From assembly GCA_012862575.1 (NCBI GenBank), contig BLSF01000003.1:682001-746000 (forward strand): a stretch of 64,000 nt of DNA, in the 5' to 3' direction. The notes below the pieces were generated by a model, which did not search any database, was not told the origin of the DNA, and was given only the letters and a program-made list of their open reading frames with translations. Position numbers and translations under genes: made by a program. Source of the stretch: Parietichytrium sp. I65-24A (Eukaryota > Sar > Bigyra > Thraustochytrida > Thraustochytriidae). The first letter of the stretch is position 1; each line of letters opens with the position of its first letter. This document shows, piece by piece, positions 19,036 through 30,673 of the stretch.

Positions 19036-22000
19036 ATGCAGCAGGAAGAGGCGCTGTGCCGCGTGTGTCGGTGCGGGGAAGAGTGCGGGCCGCTGTTTTA
19101 CCCCTGCAGGTGTAAAGGGTCGATCAAGTTTGTGCACGAGGAATGCCTGGTGAAATGGCTGCGTATCTCGCAAAAGCGGAACTGCGAGCTGTGCTTGACG
19201 GAGTTTGAGTTCCAATCTGTGTACCGCAAAGGCGCTCCGACGAGGCTGAGCACGCCCCAGGTGCTGATGGGATCGCTAGAGATGGGGCTGCGGTCGCTTC
19301 CAGAAGTCACAAAGTATGTGCGAGTTTGGTTGATTTGGCTGGTGATCCTCCCACTGTTCACTGCTCGTGTGCATGCCCTGTTTTTCGTCAGGCGGCGCCA
19401 GCAGCTCTGGGATGTGCTGTTCGGAGGGTGGGGCCTTGAAGGCATTGTAAAGGATTGTATATTTGGCGCATTTCTCGCGGGATGCATCGTGTGCGCCTTC
19501 TTGACCATGATGATTGTGCAAGACTATGCCAGAAGAGGCGATGCGCAAGATCCGGCCGATGGAAACACCGCTCGCAACTTTCGGCGCGGGCTGGACAGGA
19601 ATATAGTGGACATTGCGGATCGTGTCGTGGAGGCAGCGGTTGCAGCCGCGGCGGACGCGAACGACTTTGTGGATGAGATGCAGGCTGCAGGTGAAAACAG
19701 TAGGTTGCTAGAGTTTGGCAACCGCTTCTTCAGAGAGCGAGTCGCGAGCGCCCTTGCGACGGACGACGAATCAGCGCGCTCGACAAACTCTTTGCAAGAG
19801 GAGCGTGCTACTCGCGACGTTTTTTCTAGTCATGAGGCAAACAGGCCCAGAGGGCTCGCGCGCAGCACAGACGGGAACCTTGGGTACCACTTGTCTGAGG
19901 ACAGCGACTCTGAGTTGGATGAAACGGCCCAGACTAGCGAAAATAGGACCGGCTATGAAAACGATGCTTCTTACGAACCAATTTTTCGTGGTCCCGAGGC
20001 CCGGCAAACACCTTCACTTTCATCAACAGCTCAAAATATCCAGCTCAGTGAGAGCGACGAGGAGAGCTCCCGTGGAGATTCGTCTAGCAGTGACAACGAC
20101 GAAGACGCTGACGCGGATGTGGAGGAAAATGGCGATGAAGACGGCGAGGAGGGCCGCCCACAAGCTGGAGAGGTTGAGGAGGGCTCACCGGTCCGTGCAG
20201 AAGAGGAAGGTGAACGTGAGGAGGAAGAAGACTATTACGAGGAAGAGGCTGAGGAAGAGGTGGTGGGGGAAGACGAGGAGTTGACTTGGGAGGCTTTGAC
20301 TGGGCTGCGTGGCAGCGCGAGGAAAGGTTTCTACACCATGATGCTCGTTGCGATTGCCAACACCTTGTTTCTACTGTGTTTTCAGTTGGTGCCATTCTCA
20401 ATGGGCCGCCTTTCCCTATTTGCTATGCGCCACGCCTTCTCACATCACGAAGAAGTCAGCGGAGTCTACTTGTTCGTGTCATCCGTGGTGTCCAAACTCG
20501 TTCGTCATGAAAATTATGATGTTTATACTCTGGGCGTTGGGTATGTTGTTTTTATCAGTGCATTTATGTTTTTATTTGTTCTTAAAAAGGCCAAGTCTCT
20601 CTGCTTTGGGAGACAGAGCACCGAGGTGGCCGCACCAGACGTTGTCACAAAGTACATGACACTATTTTGGCGAGTAATGGTGGAGATGGCTTCTATGGGG
20701 ACGATCATGACTTTGGAGCTTGTGCTCCTCAGCGAAACCGTCGGGTGGATTGCGCATATTGGAATCATGGGCGTTTCAGGTGACTTTGCGATCGTCTTTC
20801 CCAAGAGGGTAAAAATGTGTGCCAGTGCGCCATTAACGTGCGCGGGGATCCACTGGGCGGTGGGAAGTGTAGTAATCGCAAACTGGTCAGTGCTCATCTG
20901 GGCATTTCGGCAGGTGGTGCATCCCTACTTCCGCCTGCGTTTTTTTGAGGGGTGGTATGATGCAAGCAAGCAACTGCAACTGGATCTTTTCGGCCCGATG
21001 ATCGCGCTGCGAGAGAGACAAATCCAGCGGCAACGTCGTGGAGCAGGCTGGAAGGCGGAGCTCGAGAGGTCCATCTCAAGGCTTGTCGCTGAGAGAAGCC
21101 TCTTTGCGAGGGACATGGACCCTTCGCAACAGGTCGACTGGAGCACTGAGTACGATCCAGCTCCTTTCCCTGAGCCAGAGGTGGAGAACGCGGGCTCCAT
21201 TCCCCCTACTATGATTTCACAAAGCCTTGAAGAGAGTGCGTCGTATGTCACTACGGTCATCTTGTGGAGCTTGCCGGCGGCGCTAGCTTTTCTGGTGATT
21301 CCGATACAGCTTATCAGATATTTCATGCCGTGGGTATTTCCTCTAAGGATAGGCACATTTCGAGAGCCCTTCGCAGACGCCCAGCTTCCTCTGGATGTGT
21401 TTCTGTTCCACTCGTTGCCCTATGCAGTCGAGCGCTTGAATCTTCACCGCGCATTTTTGGATCTGGCGAGATTTGTGGCTACGCTGCTCACAAGACCTCT
21501 GGATCTTCACGGGTATGTTCTCAAGCCACTTCCAGATTCCTTAAAATCCGGTTTTGTCCACGCAGACTCTTTTCACCGAGACTTTCAGGGGTTTCGTCTC
21601 GTAGCGGAAGGCGGCGGAAGGCAAATTAGTACCGGCTCCGAGATGGACACTATGGGCTCTCGCGTCGTCAGAAACTTGAGCGTTCGTACTGTCACAGTTC
21701 CACTACGAAATGCGATTCCCTCCTTACCATTTTTGTCTCAGCTCGGACCAGGAAATTCGGTAGAGCTGATCGGCACGGTTTGTTGGGTGTTACCGTGGGT
21801 GGAAATGGGGCCGAAATTTAGAGAGGCCGGCGGACGTGCGTGGACTTCTCAACCCGTCCATGTTTTTACACTCTGCGACACCCTTGGATATTGCGTTCCC
21901 GTGTATGCCGACATGAAAACGTTTGGAGACAGTGAGTCGAACTCGCTTGGCGGACAAGAGTCATTGGAGTTCCAGGTTCTGCGAACAGCGGAAGCACTTG

Positions 22001-23298
22001 TCTATGATTTGGAGTCAAGACAAGGGGACACGGATGCTGCTGATCGCGCAAAGGTAATTCGATCTTTTCTGGCAGCGTTTCAGGGCCCCCCGCCCGAAGG
22101 TTCTTGCAAGAACGTTGTGATGCTGCTTCGAGCATTATATGAGGAGCTACAGGACCGGCCGGATCTGGTGGACCGCCTCGTAGCAATGGCCCCGAATGGT
22201 TTCGGAAAGCATTGGGAAGGCGGCAGTGAGCTCGAGGTCATGCGAAGCGTTCGAAGAATCGGATATCTTTGGCGGGACTACAACGCGCCGTGTGTTTTGG
22301 CTGTGAGGAACGCGATCGTAAATGACACCCATGGGCGGGCGCTGTTCTTGACAAAAGATTCGTTTGTCCTATTGGAGCCGGACAGCGGCGGATTAACGCA
22401 ACTGTCGAGGATTTGTTTTCAAGCAAGGAGATTAGAGACCAGCGTTGGAGGGCAGTTTTGTGTTTTACGTCACGAGCCCAGCCACCTGATGTTTCGCCTT
22501 CGTGTTTTGGGCGTTTTTGCTGGTTTGGCGTCAGTATTTGCGTCTCTGATTGCTCTCCTTGCCCCGCTTCTGGTTGGGCGGTTTGCATTTGCCATGTTTG
22601 GAGATCCTATAAAGCACGACGTATACCATTGGGGCACGGGTTGCTTCGTCATCTGGATGGTGGCCACTCTATTCAAGTGGTTTTTGTCCACTGCCTACGA
22701 CCGGGACGGCGGCTGGGTGCGTGCATCGTACCTCTGTGTGCTTTGGCTGCTGTTAGGGCTCAAGTGGATCATTGTTATTGCCGTATTTGGGATCGTCACA
22801 CCACTTTTGACCGGCACGTGGTTTGTCCTCGTGTTTTTGGATCCTATTCGGGTCGGATTCCAGAAGACACCAGTGTTTCTCGTATTTCAGGACTGGGCTC
22901 TCGGTCTTGCTGTCCTCAAGGGGTGGTCAAGACTAGTCCTCTTGGGCGTGTTCGGCGAATCACTGTGGGTCGAGAGGCTTGAGCAGCTTCAGTTCGTGAA
23001 TGGCTACGACATTCGGTTGCGTTGGACCCTCACGCAAATTGGCCTCCCGCTGCTGCATTTCCTACTTTTGCGGCTGTGCGCCCCGTACTTTGTCTCCAGG
23101 GTGGTGGAGTCCTATCTCGGTCTCGACCCGCACTCCGCTGAAGTCGCACTCCGCGTCTCTTTCCCGGTGTTCTCGCTCTTGCTCTGGCTCAAAGCGGTCT
23201 TTGGCACGTTGCTCGGCTACCTAAACACCATGCACGACGCAGTGTTCGACTCGAGATACCGGGTCGGGCGTCGTCTCAGAAACCGCTGGCAGTACTGA
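19036..23298 (+). CDS. MARCHF6: MARCH6/TEB4/Doa10-type ER membrane E3 ubiquitin ligase
   Basis: 1420 residues from ATG at 19036. The protein opens directly with a RING-CH (C4HC3) finger, CRVCRCGEECG ... CRCKGS ... HEECLVKWL ... CELC (residues about 8-56), the arrangement of MARCH6/Doa10, which ubiquitinates ER and inner-nuclear-membrane degradation substrates and sterol-pathway enzymes. Two hydrophobic segments follow, then a Ser/Asp/Glu-rich cytosolic loop (about residues 230-430) that is unusually acidic, then at least ten further membrane segments spread to the C-terminus, with a central block (RYFMPWVFPLRIG) in the place of the TEB4/Doa10 TD region. Length is close to yeast Doa10 (1319) and somewhat longer than human MARCH6 (910). 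One exon. The RING-CH plus polytopic layout makes the family call firm; substrates are unknown. Confidence 0.9.
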   Translation: MQQEEALCRVCRCGEECGPLFYPCRCKGSIKFVHEECLVKWLRISQKRNCELCLTEFEFQSVYRKGAPTRLSTPQVLMGSLEMGLRSLPEVTKYVRVWLIWLVILPLFTARVHALFFVRRRQQLWDVLFGGWGLEGIVKDCIFGAFLAGCIVCAFLTMMIVQDYARRGDAQDPADGNTARNFRRGLDRNIVDIADRVVEAAVAAAADANDFVDEMQAAGENSRLLEFGNRFFRERVASALATDDESARSTNSLQEERATRDVFSSHEANRPRGLARSTDGNLGYHLSEDSDSELDETAQTSENRTGYENDASYEPIFRGPEARQTPSLSSTAQNIQLSESDEESSRGDSSSSDNDEDADADVEENGDEDGEEGRPQAGEVEEGSPVRAEEEGEREEEEDYYEEEAEEEVVGEDEELTWEALTGLRGSARKGFYTMMLVAIANTLFLLCFQLVPFSMGRLSLFAMRHAFSHHEEVSGVYLFVSSVVSKLVRHENYDVYTLGVGYVVFISAFMFLFVLKKAKSLCFGRQSTEVAAPDVVTKYMTLFWRVMVEMASMGTIMTLELVLLSETVGWIAHIGIMGVSGDFAIVFPKRVKMCASAPLTCAGIHWAVGSVVIANWSVLIWAFRQVVHPYFRLRFFEGWYDASKQLQLDLFGPMIALRERQIQRQRRGAGWKAELERSISRLVAERSLFARDMDPSQQVDWSTEYDPAPFPEPEVENAGSIPPTMISQSLEESASYVTTVILWSLPAALAFLVIPIQLIRYFMPWVFPLRIGTFREPFADAQLPLDVFLFHSLPYAVERLNLHRAFLDLARFVATLLTRPLDLHGYVLKPLPDSLKSGFVHADSFHRDFQGFRLVAEGGGRQISTGSEMDTMGSRVVRNLSVRTVTVPLRNAIPSLPFLSQLGPGNSVELIGTVCWVLPWVEMGPKFREAGGRAWTSQPVHVFTLCDTLGYCVPVYADMKTFGDSESNSLGGQESLEFQVLRTAEALVYDLESRQGDTDAADRAKVIRSFLAAFQGPPPEGSCKNVVMLLRALYEELQDRPDLVDRLVAMAPNGFGKHWEGGSELEVMRSVRRIGYLWRDYNAPCVLAVRNAIVNDTHGRALFLTKDSFVLLEPDSGGLTQLSRICFQARRLETSVGGQFCVLRHEPSHLMFRLRVLGVFAGLASVFASLIALLAPLLVGRFAFAMFGDPIKHDVYHWGTGCFVIWMVATLFKWFLSTAYDRDGGWVRASYLCVLWLLLGLKWIIVIAVFGIVTPLLTGTWFVLVFLDPIRVGFQKTPVFLVFQDWALGLAVLKGWSRLVLLGVFGESLWVERLEQLQFVNGYDIRLRWTLTQIGLPLLHFLLLRLCAPYFVSRVVESYLGLDPHSAEVALRVSFPVFSLLLWLKAVFGTLLGYLNTMHDAVFDSRYRVGRRLRNRWQY

Positions 23299-26200
23299 CT
23301 TTGCTGCGTAATTGCAAAATTCCAAATTCCACATTCTTTTTCCCACAGTTAAACTTCCCACCGTCACGGTCGGCCGCGTTGAGCGAATGCTTTCGTTTCA
23401 TTTCGTTTCAATTCTTTTTATTTTGCAATTTTGCAACGGTTCGCTTCGTCGATCGAATCAACGAAGAACAACTTTTTTGTCGCGCACGCAGACCCCGACG
23501 TTGTCAACCTTTCTATCTATCCATTTTGAAAGGTTTGTTTCTTTGTTGGAGAACCGGCGCTTGCATAGCACCGGTTCTTCGGTTCCTCAGACTTGCCTGT
23601 GTTCACTCAATCTTGATCAAGTGTTTTGAAATTTTGAGATTCGACGAGTTCTCCGAAACATTCTTTGTTCGCGTGATCAGAAATATATTCGGACCAAAAG
23701 TCGCGCGAGGGGGGGATGGAAGGTATTAGGGAGCATATAGGACCAATTCACGGCAGTGGCGCCAGAGGTGGGATAGTGGAGGTGAGTGTGAGTGAGAGTA
23801 TGATGAGTGAAATGTGAAGCTTCCTCACAAGCGCTCGTTCTTCCTCACCTCAAATCCCAAGGAGAAAGTAGGGGGTTCTGGTCCTACTATTTTACTGGGT
23901 TATTTATTAGTTAAGTAAAAGCATAGTGAGGGATAACAGGCACACTTTTTGTGAGGTGCGCGTCTTTTTTCTTTTCCTTTCTTGATTCACTCAGACGTTC
24001 TTTGAACTCGTTCATCACAAGTGGAAAACTCTCCAGCTGGACCAATATCTGATGTGAGGCCAGTCGAGCGAGGAAACCACAGCAAACTTCGAAGGCGTCG
24101 TACGCTAGCCGACGCGGCCTTACTCCAGAATCGTCAATCGCCAATCGAAGTTGTACTCAGAAAGTAACGGAGATGGCGCGTGTAGCCAAAAGCTTTGAAA
24201 CTTGATTTGGATCAGAATGGGAAAGAAACTTGTTCCTTTCTCACTCACAGTCAGTACTTAGAACTCAGTACCGGCCCGCACTTCTACTACCAACTAACAA
24301 AAGCCTTCGCCAGTTCACGTGGTGGTCCTTACTATAGGTATAAAGGAAATGGTAGTCTAAATTCCTCGCCAACTGACTGGCGCGGGGGAGGATGGTTGGC
24401 TTTTCCTTCATTCATTCACGCCTCGTGTGAGGGCAGGAATGAGTCGGTACCTAATTCTAACCTCTTTGGCACGTTCTCGAATTGCTTCGCAGTCCAAAAG
24501 GCTCGCAGATTCTTTGGTACGAGAATCACGTGCGCTGTCTCCATGCACTCAGGGTCTCTCTCCTCCTTGGATCTGTCCTCAAAGTGGCGAGACAGCGAAC
24601 CCGAGGCTTGAGCAGTCTCGGTGCCGTCGAGAGGAAGACAAAATCCCCTCTCGCGCCGCTCTCTATATTCTTCTGAATTGCACTCTTGAAGCGCGAGCAA
24701 CTGGTTCTTGCCACTACATTCATTGAACAAGTTCTGCAGACTATTTCTTTGTTTCTTTCTTGTTTCTTTCTTTTTCTCATTCAGGATGAATTGAGCGTTT
24801 CATGTTTATGTCTTTGCTCGAACTCAATGAAGTTGAGGGAGAAGGGGTGTCGCCACAGAAGAAGATCGGAGTAAAAACACCCACTCGGTCTTCTTTCCAC
24901 TTGGGTCCTTGTCCTTCATTCCCTACTAGTTTTCCAGGTTTCAACGAGATGAGATCACATCAGATCAGACCATTCACACGAATTTTACATTTCTAATTTC
25001 CATCACTTTGCTTGTTTCGGACTGGACATGACTGGACTCGAAAGTAGGAATGCCAGACTCACAAGAACACTGAAAAGACGGAGCGCCGGCCAATGTGTCA
25101 GCAATGTGTCAGCGCTGGTCTCTATCGGCTTCCCGAGCGGCTGGAAGACCAGCATACAGCATTAAGCATTCAAAAAACTCAAAACACGGGAACCTTGCTC
25201 CTCAGTAGGCCTGTGAGTCGATTTCGACAATTCGCAGCGGGGTTGACGTCAATGATGGAGACAGGCCAAAACGTTATAATTACCCTCCCCCTGCTACCGT
25301 TTCCGTAAGATGTATTAAGGTGCCTGTGGCGAAAAGAGAGTGCGAATTTCTAACGTCTTCCGGGTTCTTGCTCTGATTCCCGAGGTTTTCGTACAGTCCG
25401 AGAATCATCATCACTGTGGGCGCATTAGCTTGTCTTTCTTTCGGCGGACAATGCAGTCCGAGTTCCAGTGGATCCAGTGGATCTAGTCCCAGTGGAAAGT
25501 CGACTTCATCCGCACTCGCGCCCTCACAGCTCTCAACTCTCAAAAACCAGGATCCGCTGTGGTTCCAGCGCCCGCACCTGAACCCGTATCAATGCTATTA
25601 CTGTCACGCTGCGAGTGCCGTGGTTGAGTGGGCGGTACTCAGCACCTAGTATCAGCAGCTCAGCTCGTCGGAGGCACTCTCACTGTGAGCTATTTTTCAT
25701 TTTTCTTGAATTTTGATCTTGATTCACTGTCGACAAATGTCAACAAGAGAACTCGAAATTTGTACAAGTGCTGGCTGGTACGGAGTACTGAGAACCACGT
25801 GGTACTTGACCTTTTGATTAGAAGGTCGAGTTTTTTCAAAGGAGTGCAAGACGCGAGTGCCGGGAGTGTCAGAGTGGCACCATTGGAGAGCACGTGTGCC
25901 ACCTTGAGGGGCTTTTCTAGCAGCACGCAGGATACATGGCTTGCAGACTTTCAGGATTTTATGAATTCAGAACACTGAGAAAATTGCGCGAGTGCGAGAG
26001 GAGGGAGAGGTTGATTGGCAACCACTCCACCCTTCCCAATTGCAAACGTCGGGAACTTGAGGAGCGAGTGGTTGTGGGGCACATATGTCCAGTGGAAGGA
26101 CAGAAAAGTGTTGTCTTCATTGAACAATCAAAGCCTTCTGAATCGCGCTCTGAACGGGAACTCCCAAGAGTGGTGTTGATGAACTAACTTTGTAGCTGCG

Positions 26201-28367
26201 ATGCGCTGTTCACTGCTCTCGGCGGTCAACCGTCCAAGCCTTCTATTCGCGAACATACGATTGGTTGATGGGCTAATTGATAGCGATAAATAACACCTCG
26301 TGTACGACTATGCCGCACAAACGCAATGGGCGAAGCTGCCGATCAAGCGCGCAGCAGACAAACCCAGCTAATGGCGCTCCATGTTTCTTTTTCTCCTCCT
26401 TCTTCCACACAGAAATAGTAGTGACAGTATAAGGGCTTCAATAACGCTTCCTGCCTTACCTTCTCCCAACCCACACGATAAGTCTCTGTAAACCTGGCTA
26501 CCTTGTCCTTAAGAGCTCCCGTTCCGTCAATGGTTCGATCCATATCCGTCAGCACTCATCATCATTTGCGTGGAGTGCCATCCAGAGCAGGGCAATTTGT
26601 CTTACCCATGACTATAGCGGCTGGTAGTCACACACCTCGCTCAGATTTGCGGTGTTGCTCCTAATGATTATGATAGAAAAAGCTGGGGAGTGCTACGCAG
26701 GAAACGATGGAAGAGGAGCAAAGAGGAATGAAGATCGTTGATGGCAGACTGTGAGCGAAAACGAGCTCGAGCTTGGCCAAGAAGTGGTTTGTGGAGGGAC
26801 GGGAGGAAGGAAAGGAGGATGGGTCAAAGTCAGTCACGGTCGGTACTACTCAGTACCTACCAAAGCAACTCGCCGAGCAGTTGGAGCTGCTCTGCTTGGT
26901 CACATTTCTTCACAGCGCAAGAAGAGCTTTCTTTTCTTTGGGCGGTGTATTCTTTCCTTCCTTCCTTTCTTCCTTTTCGAACTTGCCTGAGGCCGTTATG
27001 GACAGACTACGTAGAATTATAAGAGGGGCGCGCCCTCTGCCACGAAAAGGCCGATCGATCCGCGGTTCCACGTTTAAGATTTACAGTTGCTTTGGTATGC
27101 TTTGGTGGCTTTTGCTGCCAGAATACATTTCTTCTTCCCGTGCCACTCTCGCGCCCCTTTTTAGATTGTTCTCGTAGATTGTTTTAGTCGCACGAACTGG
27201 GTTAACAGTAAAATCAACTCATTCCCATTGTGGAGTGTGTGGCTTTGTTAAAAAATGATTGTTTGTTCATGAAGAACGAAAGAAGAATTTGGAATTTGGG
27301 ATTTGGAGAAAAGATTCTTAGCTCGTCTGCGACATAGTGGCGCTATTTGCCAGAGACATTTTAGCCCAGGTGTTAGTACAGTGAAGGAAGAGAAAGAAAA
27401 AGAAAACTGGCGAAAGAAAGAAAGAAACCAGTTTGGCTGAGCCAGTGACTGGCCGACCAGAAGCAAACAAAGCACTAGCCCCTCTCAGTCTTAAGCATAA
27501 GAGCCTGGCCAGCTACAGAGATAGTCATGCGTAAGACTATGAAAATCGCCGCCACACTATCTTTTATATTAGAAGCGATATATTATGTCCAGGGTGGCTC
27601 TAAATCACTCTCATTTCCCGATTTTCTCTCTCTCTCTCCAAGCACTCCAAGCGTTAATTTCCAGTTTGAAATTTCGGGAGTTGCAGCGCCGAGAGAGAGA
27701 GGCAATACAAAAGCCACAATCAGATCGGAACGCGGCTCACGTGATCATGTGAGGGAGCTGGGAAAACCATTTCTCGACTCACCACTACTGCACCCACCTT
27801 TTACAGGTAGTTCTGCCCTCTCCTCTCTCCTCCTCAGCGCACACCGAGTGCCGTCAAGGAAAAGGTAAGGCGACAATTATTTCTCCACAACTACAGGAAA
27901 GTGAGAGAGAGAGAGAGAGAGAGAAGGAGGAAGAAGAATCAATCATCTGTAAGACAAAGTGAGGCAAAAAAGAAAGAAAAGACAGCGAGAGAGAGAGAGT
28001 GTGAGAGAGAGAGAAAAACAGAGAGAGAGCGCATCGCCGTCAACATACACAGTCCCCTCTCACTAACTCACGCGTCATCCGCCCGTCCTCAGCGCGCACC
28101 CCAGCGTACACCATCCGCCTTTCTTTGTACACAAGATAGAAACAGCCCGCACACCCCAGCGAGGACGCTCGGCCACCACACCTGGCGGAGTCGGAGACAG
28201 ACTGAGAGGAGGAGGAGGGAGATCCAAATCCCCGCGGACACTACGCAGCGCAGCAGCAGAGAACAACAAGAAGTAGAAGTAGAAGGGAGGTCGGCGGAAA
28301 CAGAGAGAGAAAGAAAGAGAGAGAGAGAGAGAGAGTGGTGGTAGAGGAGAGGGAGTCGATCTAAAAG
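23299..28367. other. 5-kb gene desert
   Basis: No frame here has a recognisable domain or sustained codon bias. Observed features: TCAGTACTTAGAACTCAGTACC at about 24250-24271, GGTACTACTCAGTACC near 26843-26858, short tandem words (CAATGTGTCAG twice near 25091-25112), T/C-rich runs near 24750 and 26950, and a very GA-rich leader from 27901 to 28340. It could be an old transposon graveyard, an RNA gene locus or a regulatory region; I cannot support any of these. Confidence 0.5.
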
Positions 28368-28805
28368 ATGGGGTTCATGGACAGCCTCTCGCAGCGCAAG
28401 AGCCGACGCAGTTTGCGCGGCGCGGACCTGAGCAGCATCTCGGAGAAGGAGGAGGACATGGACCAGAGCGCGTCATCGCTGGCGTCGTCGTCGCGGAGGG
28501 AGAAGCGGCGCGACAACAACGCGGCGGAGGAGGGCGACGACGCGGAGGAGAGGCAGGCGGCCACGAGGGAGAAGCGACGCTCGGTGCACCGCCGCAGCCA
28601 GAGCTTTACGCAGCTGCGCTGGAGCAAGGTGTTTCGCAGCATGAAGAAGGGCAACTCCAAGCTGGACGCGGACAAGCCGTCCAAGCCTGCAAATGGCTCC
28701 GAGACAGAGGAGACCGTGTACGACGAGAATGGGCTGCCAGTGCTAAGATTGTCCCTGGACAGGCTGGTGCCGCGGGAGTCACCGTGGGACAACGCGGACG
28801 AGTAG
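28368..28805 (+). CDS. Small charged protein of unknown function
   Basis: 145 residues from ATG at 28368 in the context AAAAG-ATG-G after a long GA-rich leader. High GC3 and consistent codon choice support a real gene. It begins MGFMD and is rich in Arg, Ser, Glu and Asp, with basic patches (RREKRRD, EKRRSVHRRSQSFTQLRW) and consensus-like phosphorylation sites (RRSQS). The C-terminal 30 residues (YDENGLPVLRLSLDRLVP) look more ordered. A glycine follows the initiator Met, but without Ser/Thr at position 6 an N-myristoylation site is weak. No family recognised. Confidence 0.6.
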   Translation: MGFMDSLSQRKSRRSLRGADLSSISEKEEDMDQSASSLASSSRREKRRDNNAAEEGDDAEERQAATREKRRSVHRRSQSFTQLRWSKVFRSMKKGNSKLDADKPSKPANGSETEETVYDENGLPVLRLSLDRLVPRESPWDNADE

Positions 28806-29950
28806 ACTTGCTCAGCTCATAGAAGAGTGGCCGATGCCCGAGGCGATCGTCGGGCCAGCGGCCAGCGACCGCAGCTGTGCTTGCTTGTAGCGAATTGGCT
28901 GCTAGAGCGCGAAGGGGATCGCTGTTCTGAATGCATCGTCAGCTGTCGTCCCTATGTTGCAGGTGCCCGTTGTTTCCTGCATGAAAATTTATTACAGACT
29001 GCTCGCTCAGCCGCGGACTTGGCGGCGACCTCCGTGGGGTGGAGCAGTTTGATTCCCATATTGAGAAACGGAGGAAAGTTTGAGCCGTTGTGTGTGCGAT
29101 ATCAGAAGGGTGGAGTGATGATGATGGTGGTACAAATTGTGTTAAGCGCGACATCTTCTCGCGCAACAAGAGCCGTGTCGCTCCGGAGCTAGGAGAGTCA
29201 CGCCGCCCCTTGCCATCGATCATTGTCATCATTTCAAGCTGTCCAATGGATGGACTGGCAGACATGTCCCTCCCTCGATGTAGTTGTACACTCGGCCCGG
29301 CCCCCGTTTCCCTGTTCTTAAAAAATGCCGTCCAGCAATGCGTCTATAAACGTTGCGCCCGAGCTCGCGCACAATTTCTGTTCGTTGGAGCGTGCTCGTG
29401 TCGCACGGCTATAAGAGTCCTGTCGTATTGCTCTCGGCCCCTGACTATAATAGCGCTGAAGGTCCCATCTTGCTCAAGATGCCAATACCTCAGCAATGCC
29501 TTCCTATTTTTCCCAAAATCTTTGCCGTTCTTTTCTCTGTGTTGCCTGCCACCTCTTGGATTCTGAAAAAAAACGCGATTTGGGCGAGAACTCAAACACA
29601 TGCCCAGCTTTTTCCTTCATCCGACCTGAAACGGTTTTAATTAAAAGTCAACCATTTGTTCCGCTGTCACAAAAAAAACACATTTTTTTGTCTTCTCTTT
29701 TCACATGCGAGCTCTTCCTCGAACCCGGTTCAATGTGGCTAATGTGGCGCACGAAAAGAAACAACTTCTTCGCAGGCTAGTGGTGGGTGGTACTCGAGTA
29801 CCAAGATCTTTGTCACTTTGACACTATTACTCGAGTACGTACACGATTACTCTCACCTCTCCACGTATAAGTTATCAATCAAAGTTGTCGTGAAGCGCTT
29901 GTGCACTCTAAGCTCGCGAGTCAGAACGGATTGGGCGAGTGCCAGAGCAA
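28806..29950. other. Spacer upstream of MMAB
   Basis: No gene supported. It contains poly-A/T runs near 29670-29690 and the two TACTCGAGTA palindromes listed separately. Confidence 0.6.
29789..29837. promoter_or_regulatory. Pair of TACTCGAGTA palindromes upstream of MMAB
   Basis: GGTACTCGAGTACC (29789-29802) is a perfect 14-bp palindrome, and TACTCGAGTA recurs at 29828-29837. The pair lies 114-162 nt before the MMAB ATG. Spacing and symmetry suit a dimeric factor binding twice, but no factor is known; the role is inference. Confidence 0.4.
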
Positions 29951-30673
29951 ATGTTGACGCGAAGAGCGGTATTGTTCAGCAGGTCCCCACTAGTAAACCT
30001 TGCATCGCGAGCCCCATTTGTAAGAGCCGCAGCGAGCAGCAAGGTGAGCGTGGAGTGGACTCGAACGATGAAAGTATATACCAAGACGGGCGACAAAGGC
30101 ACGTCGCAGCTGTTCAACGGCGAGCGCAGGGAGAAAGACGATGCGGTGTTTCAGGCGCTAGGCAGCATCGACGAGTGCAATGCGATGATCGGCCTGGCGA
30201 GGCAGTTCATCGAGGACGGCGAGCTGCCAGACGTTGCCGAGGAGCTAGAGTATGTCATGTCCAGGATGTTTGACGTCGGAGCAAGCGTCGCCACGCCGCA
30301 AGATACCTCCTCGAATGCCAAGAAGACGCGCTCGAGGTTTGACCAGGCTCACGTGGATCGTCTGGAAGCCAAGATTGATGCAATGGACTCCGAATTGAGT
30401 CCGCTGCGAACCTTTATTCTGCCATCTGGAGGAAAGTGCGCAGCTCACCTGCACACCGCAAGAACCTTTGCAAGACGCGCTGAGCGCCATGTCGTGCCTC
30501 TCGTTCGCGCTGGGCAGGTAGATCCACAAGTTGGCATTTATCTCAATCGCCTCAGCGACTACTTATTCGTCACTGCGCGGTACGCTGCACACAAACAGGG
30601 CTACGAAGAGAAGGTTTGGGTAAAGTCCGCAGTCAAAGAAAAGTCTGAGGAGTCAAGCACCGGAGAAGCGTGA
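29951..30673 (+). CDS. MMAB: ATP:cob(I)alamin adenosyltransferase (PduO type), mitochondrial
   Basis: 240 residues from ATG at 29951 (the in-frame GTG at 29939 is not a likely start). Residues 1-36 are rich in Arg, Ser and Ala with no acid, a typical mitochondrial presequence. The enzyme then begins KVYTKTGDKGTSQLFNGER, the ATP-binding N-terminal motif, followed by LGSIDECNAMIG, the FILPSGG loop, the HTARTFARRAER helix and YLNRLSDYLFVTARYA, all hallmarks of the trimeric PduO family. It transfers the adenosyl group of ATP to cob(I)alamin to give adenosylcobalamin, the cofactor of methylmalonyl-CoA mutase in propionate and branched-chain catabolism. Its presence implies use of vitamin B12 by this organism. 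Downstream, 219 nt separate it from the convergent P4H gene. Confidence 0.95.
   Translation: MLTRRAVLFSRSPLVNLASRAPFVRAAASSKVSVEWTRTMKVYTKTGDKGTSQLFNGERREKDDAVFQALGSIDECNAMIGLARQFIEDGELPDVAEELEYVMSRMFDVGASVATPQDTSSNAKKTRSRFDQAHVDRLEAKIDAMDSELSPLRTFILPSGGKCAAHLHTARTFARRAERHVVPLVRAGQVDPQVGIYLNRLSDYLFVTARYAAHKQGYEEKVWVKSAVKEKSEESSTGEA

Noticed and set aside
27901-28344. 147-codon Arg/Glu-rich plus frame
   Set aside because: Pure GA simple sequence, better explained as the leader of the gene at 28368.
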